This document shows, piece after piece, positions 62,847 through 64,000 of a stretch of 64,000 nt of DNA. The stretch spans positions 1 through 64,000 of the forward strand of contig NZ_FOFG01000017.1 in assembly GCF_900110915.1 (NCBI RefSeq). The letters are read 5' to 3'. The stretch's first letter is position 1, and every line of letters starts with the position of its first letter. Source of the DNA: Faunimonas pinastri. Lineage in GTDB: Bacteria > Pseudomonadota > Alphaproteobacteria > Rhizobiales > Afifellaceae. The notes below the pieces were generated by a model. The model was not told the origin of the DNA. It was given only the letters and a program-made list of their open reading frames with translations, and did no database searches. The position numbers were made by a program, and so were the translations under genes.

Positions 62847-63972
62847 TGCTGCGACCCTTCGAGCCGAGATCCGCGAAGGCCTCGTCCAGCCGCTCGATGA
62901 TGCCCTGCTCGCCGGCGCGCAGCCACTTGCGGGGATCGTAATGCTTCTTCGTGGGCTTGCCGTTTGCCGGATCGATCTGGTGCGCGAAGGCCGCCGGATG
63001 CTCGTTCACGTAGGCGCCCACGGGCTTAGCGAAAGCGAACTGCGTGTCGGTGTCGATGTTCATCTTGAAGACGCCATAGCTCACCGCCTCGGTGATCTTC
63101 GCCTTTTCCGAGCCGGAGCCGCCGTGGAACACGAGATCGAGCGGCTTGGCGCCGCCGCCATGCCTGCCGGAAACCAGCTCCTGCGACGCCTTCAGGATTT
63201 CCGGGCGCAGCTTCACGTTGCCCGGCGCGTAGACGCCATGGACGTTGCCGAAGGAGGCCGCCACCGTGAAGTGGCCGATCGGGCTCAGCCGCTCATAGGC
63301 GTAGAGCACGTCTTCCGGCTGCGTATAGAGATGCGCGTTATCGGCGGCGTCGTCATGCTCGTGGCCGATGCCGTCCTCCTCGCCGCCGGTAACGCCGAGT
63401 TCGATCTCCAGGCTCATGCCGAGCGGCGCCATGCGCTTCAGCATGCGCTCGCATTCCGCGACATTCACCTCCAGCGCCTCTTCGGAGAGGTCCAGCATGT
63501 GGGAGGTGTAAAGCGGCTTGCCGGTTCGCTCGAACCAGCGCTCACCCTCGTCGACGAGATTGTCGATCCACTGCACGAGCTTGCGGTTGGCATGGTCGGT
63601 GTGGAGAACGACGCAGATGCCATACTGCTCGGCCAGGAGATGCACGTGTTGCGCGGCGGAAACCGAGCCCAGCACCCGCGCCCGGTCGGCATCCGGGCAA
63701 CCTTCGCCCGCATAGAAGCGCGCGCCGCCATTCGACAGCTGGATGATGACGTCGGAGCCGTTCTTCGCCGCCGCTTCCATCACCGCATTGATGGAGTTCG
63801 TGCCGACCACGTTGACGGCCGGCAGCGCATAGCCGCCTTCCTTGCAGGCCGCGATCAGTGCCGCGTAATCGGCTCCGGATACCACGCCCGGCCGAAGCGT
63901 CCTGCCCGCGCCGGTCCCAGATGCGGACACCGCGGCGGACCCGCTGGCGGGCGAAGTGGATTGATCGTTCAT
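62833..63972 (-). CDS. fbaA: Class II fructose-bisphosphate aldolase FbaA
   Basis: A 379-residue Zn-dependent class IIA aldolase interconverting fructose 1,6-bisphosphate with DHAP and glyceraldehyde 3-phosphate. Zinc and catalytic motifs: VVLHTDHANRKLVQWIDN, SLEIELGVTGGEEDGIG, AASFGNVHGVYAPGNVKL, LVFHGGSGSEKAKI and FKMNIDTDTQFAF. The first 25 residues are a Ser/Ala/Gly-rich extension. GAGGAGGAACGAGAG upstream is a strong ribosome-binding site. It forms a probable operon with glpX, whose start lies within the fbaA 3' end. No ribulose-bisphosphate carboxylase gene is within the window. Confidence 0.95.
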   Translation of the reverse strand: MNDQSTSPASGSAAVSASGTGAGRTLRPGVVSGADYAALIAACKEGGYALPAVNVVGTNSINAVMEAAAKNGSDVIIQLSNGGARFYAGEGCPDADRARVLGSVSAAQHVHLLAEQYGICVVLHTDHANRKLVQWIDNLVDEGERWFERTGKPLYTSHMLDLSEEALEVNVAECERMLKRMAPLGMSLEIELGVTGGEEDGIGHEHDDAADNAHLYTQPEDVLYAYERLSPIGHFTVAASFGNVHGVYAPGNVKLRPEILKASQELVSGRHGGGAKPLDLVFHGGSGSEKAKITEAVSYGVFKMNIDTDTQFAFAKPVGAYVNEHPAAFAHQIDPANGKPTKKHYDPRKWLRAGEQGIIERLDEAFADLGSKGRSIAGR

Positions 63973-64000
63973 CTCTCGTTCCTCCTCGGTTTTTTTAGGC

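Overview
The window is GC-rich, densely coded DNA from an alphaproteobacterium, most likely of the order Hyphomicrobiales (Rhizobiales). The main support is a rhamnose locus in the rhizobial gene order (rhaD-rhaI, divergent rhaR-S-T-P-Q-U-K), together with Ku/LigD, a UvsE endonuclease and a DUF1127 protein. The genus cannot be read from the sequence. No rRNA, tRNA, IS element, prophage or CRISPR array was seen. Almost all of it reads as chromosomal metabolism and stress functions.

Layout. 0.2-1.2 kb: a decayed DUF72 gene. 1.1-2.7 kb: thiM-thiE behind a TPP riboswitch. 2.7-9.3 kb: aldo/keto reductase, FUSC-type membrane protein, uvsE and a trehalose-synthase-like GH13 enzyme. 9.4-13.4 kb: a xylonate-type sugar-acid dehydratase, a GNAT acetyltransferase coupled to a CDF metal exporter, and a small membrane protein. 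13.3-18.1 kb: a giant DUF4011/SF1 helicase/nuclease protein, the best candidate here for a defence system. 18.2-24.3 kb: an AraFGH-type sugar ABC transporter divergent from dgoK-dgoA-gntR. 24.3-27.4 kb: modE-modABC with a clear ModE-like operator. 27.4-30.6 kb: otsA, otsB and a BadF/BcrA-type kinase. 30.6-34.4 kb: ku-ligD (NHEJ). 34.6-38.8 kb: DEAD-box helicase, DUF1127 protein, ArsR-type regulator, a secreted protein of unknown function and a quinone-oxidoreductase-like enzyme. 38.9-41.4 kb: a large MscS channel. 41.5-55.5 kb: the rhamnose regulon. 55.5-57.8 kb: two transglutaminase-like proteins and a small secreted protein. 57.9-61.7 kb: a three-gene membrane-linked FAD dehydrogenase. 61.9-64.0 kb: fbaA-glpX.

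How genes work together. The rhamnose genes form an almost self-contained route. RhaSTPQ imports L-rhamnose, RhaU interconverts its anomers, RhaI isomerises it, RhaK phosphorylates it, and RhaD cleaves it and through its fused dehydrogenase domain can oxidise L-lactaldehyde to L-lactate. lutABC follows rhaI on the same strand and would take L-lactate to pyruvate. AraFGH with DgoK/DgoA suggests uptake and non-phosphorylative or De Ley-Doudoroff breakdown of L-arabinose or D-galactose. XylD, several kb away, is a plausible sugar-acid dehydratase for related pathways. Trehalose may be made by two routes (OtsAB and the GH13 enzyme). GDH3-GMC-cytochrome c is likely a periplasmic sugar or sugar-acid oxidase feeding the respiratory chain. 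Regulatory structure readable in the sequence includes the TPP riboswitch, the ModE site, repeated operator-like sites in the dgoK/araF and rhaD/rhaR intergenic regions, and strong hairpins directly after both sugar-binding-protein genes.
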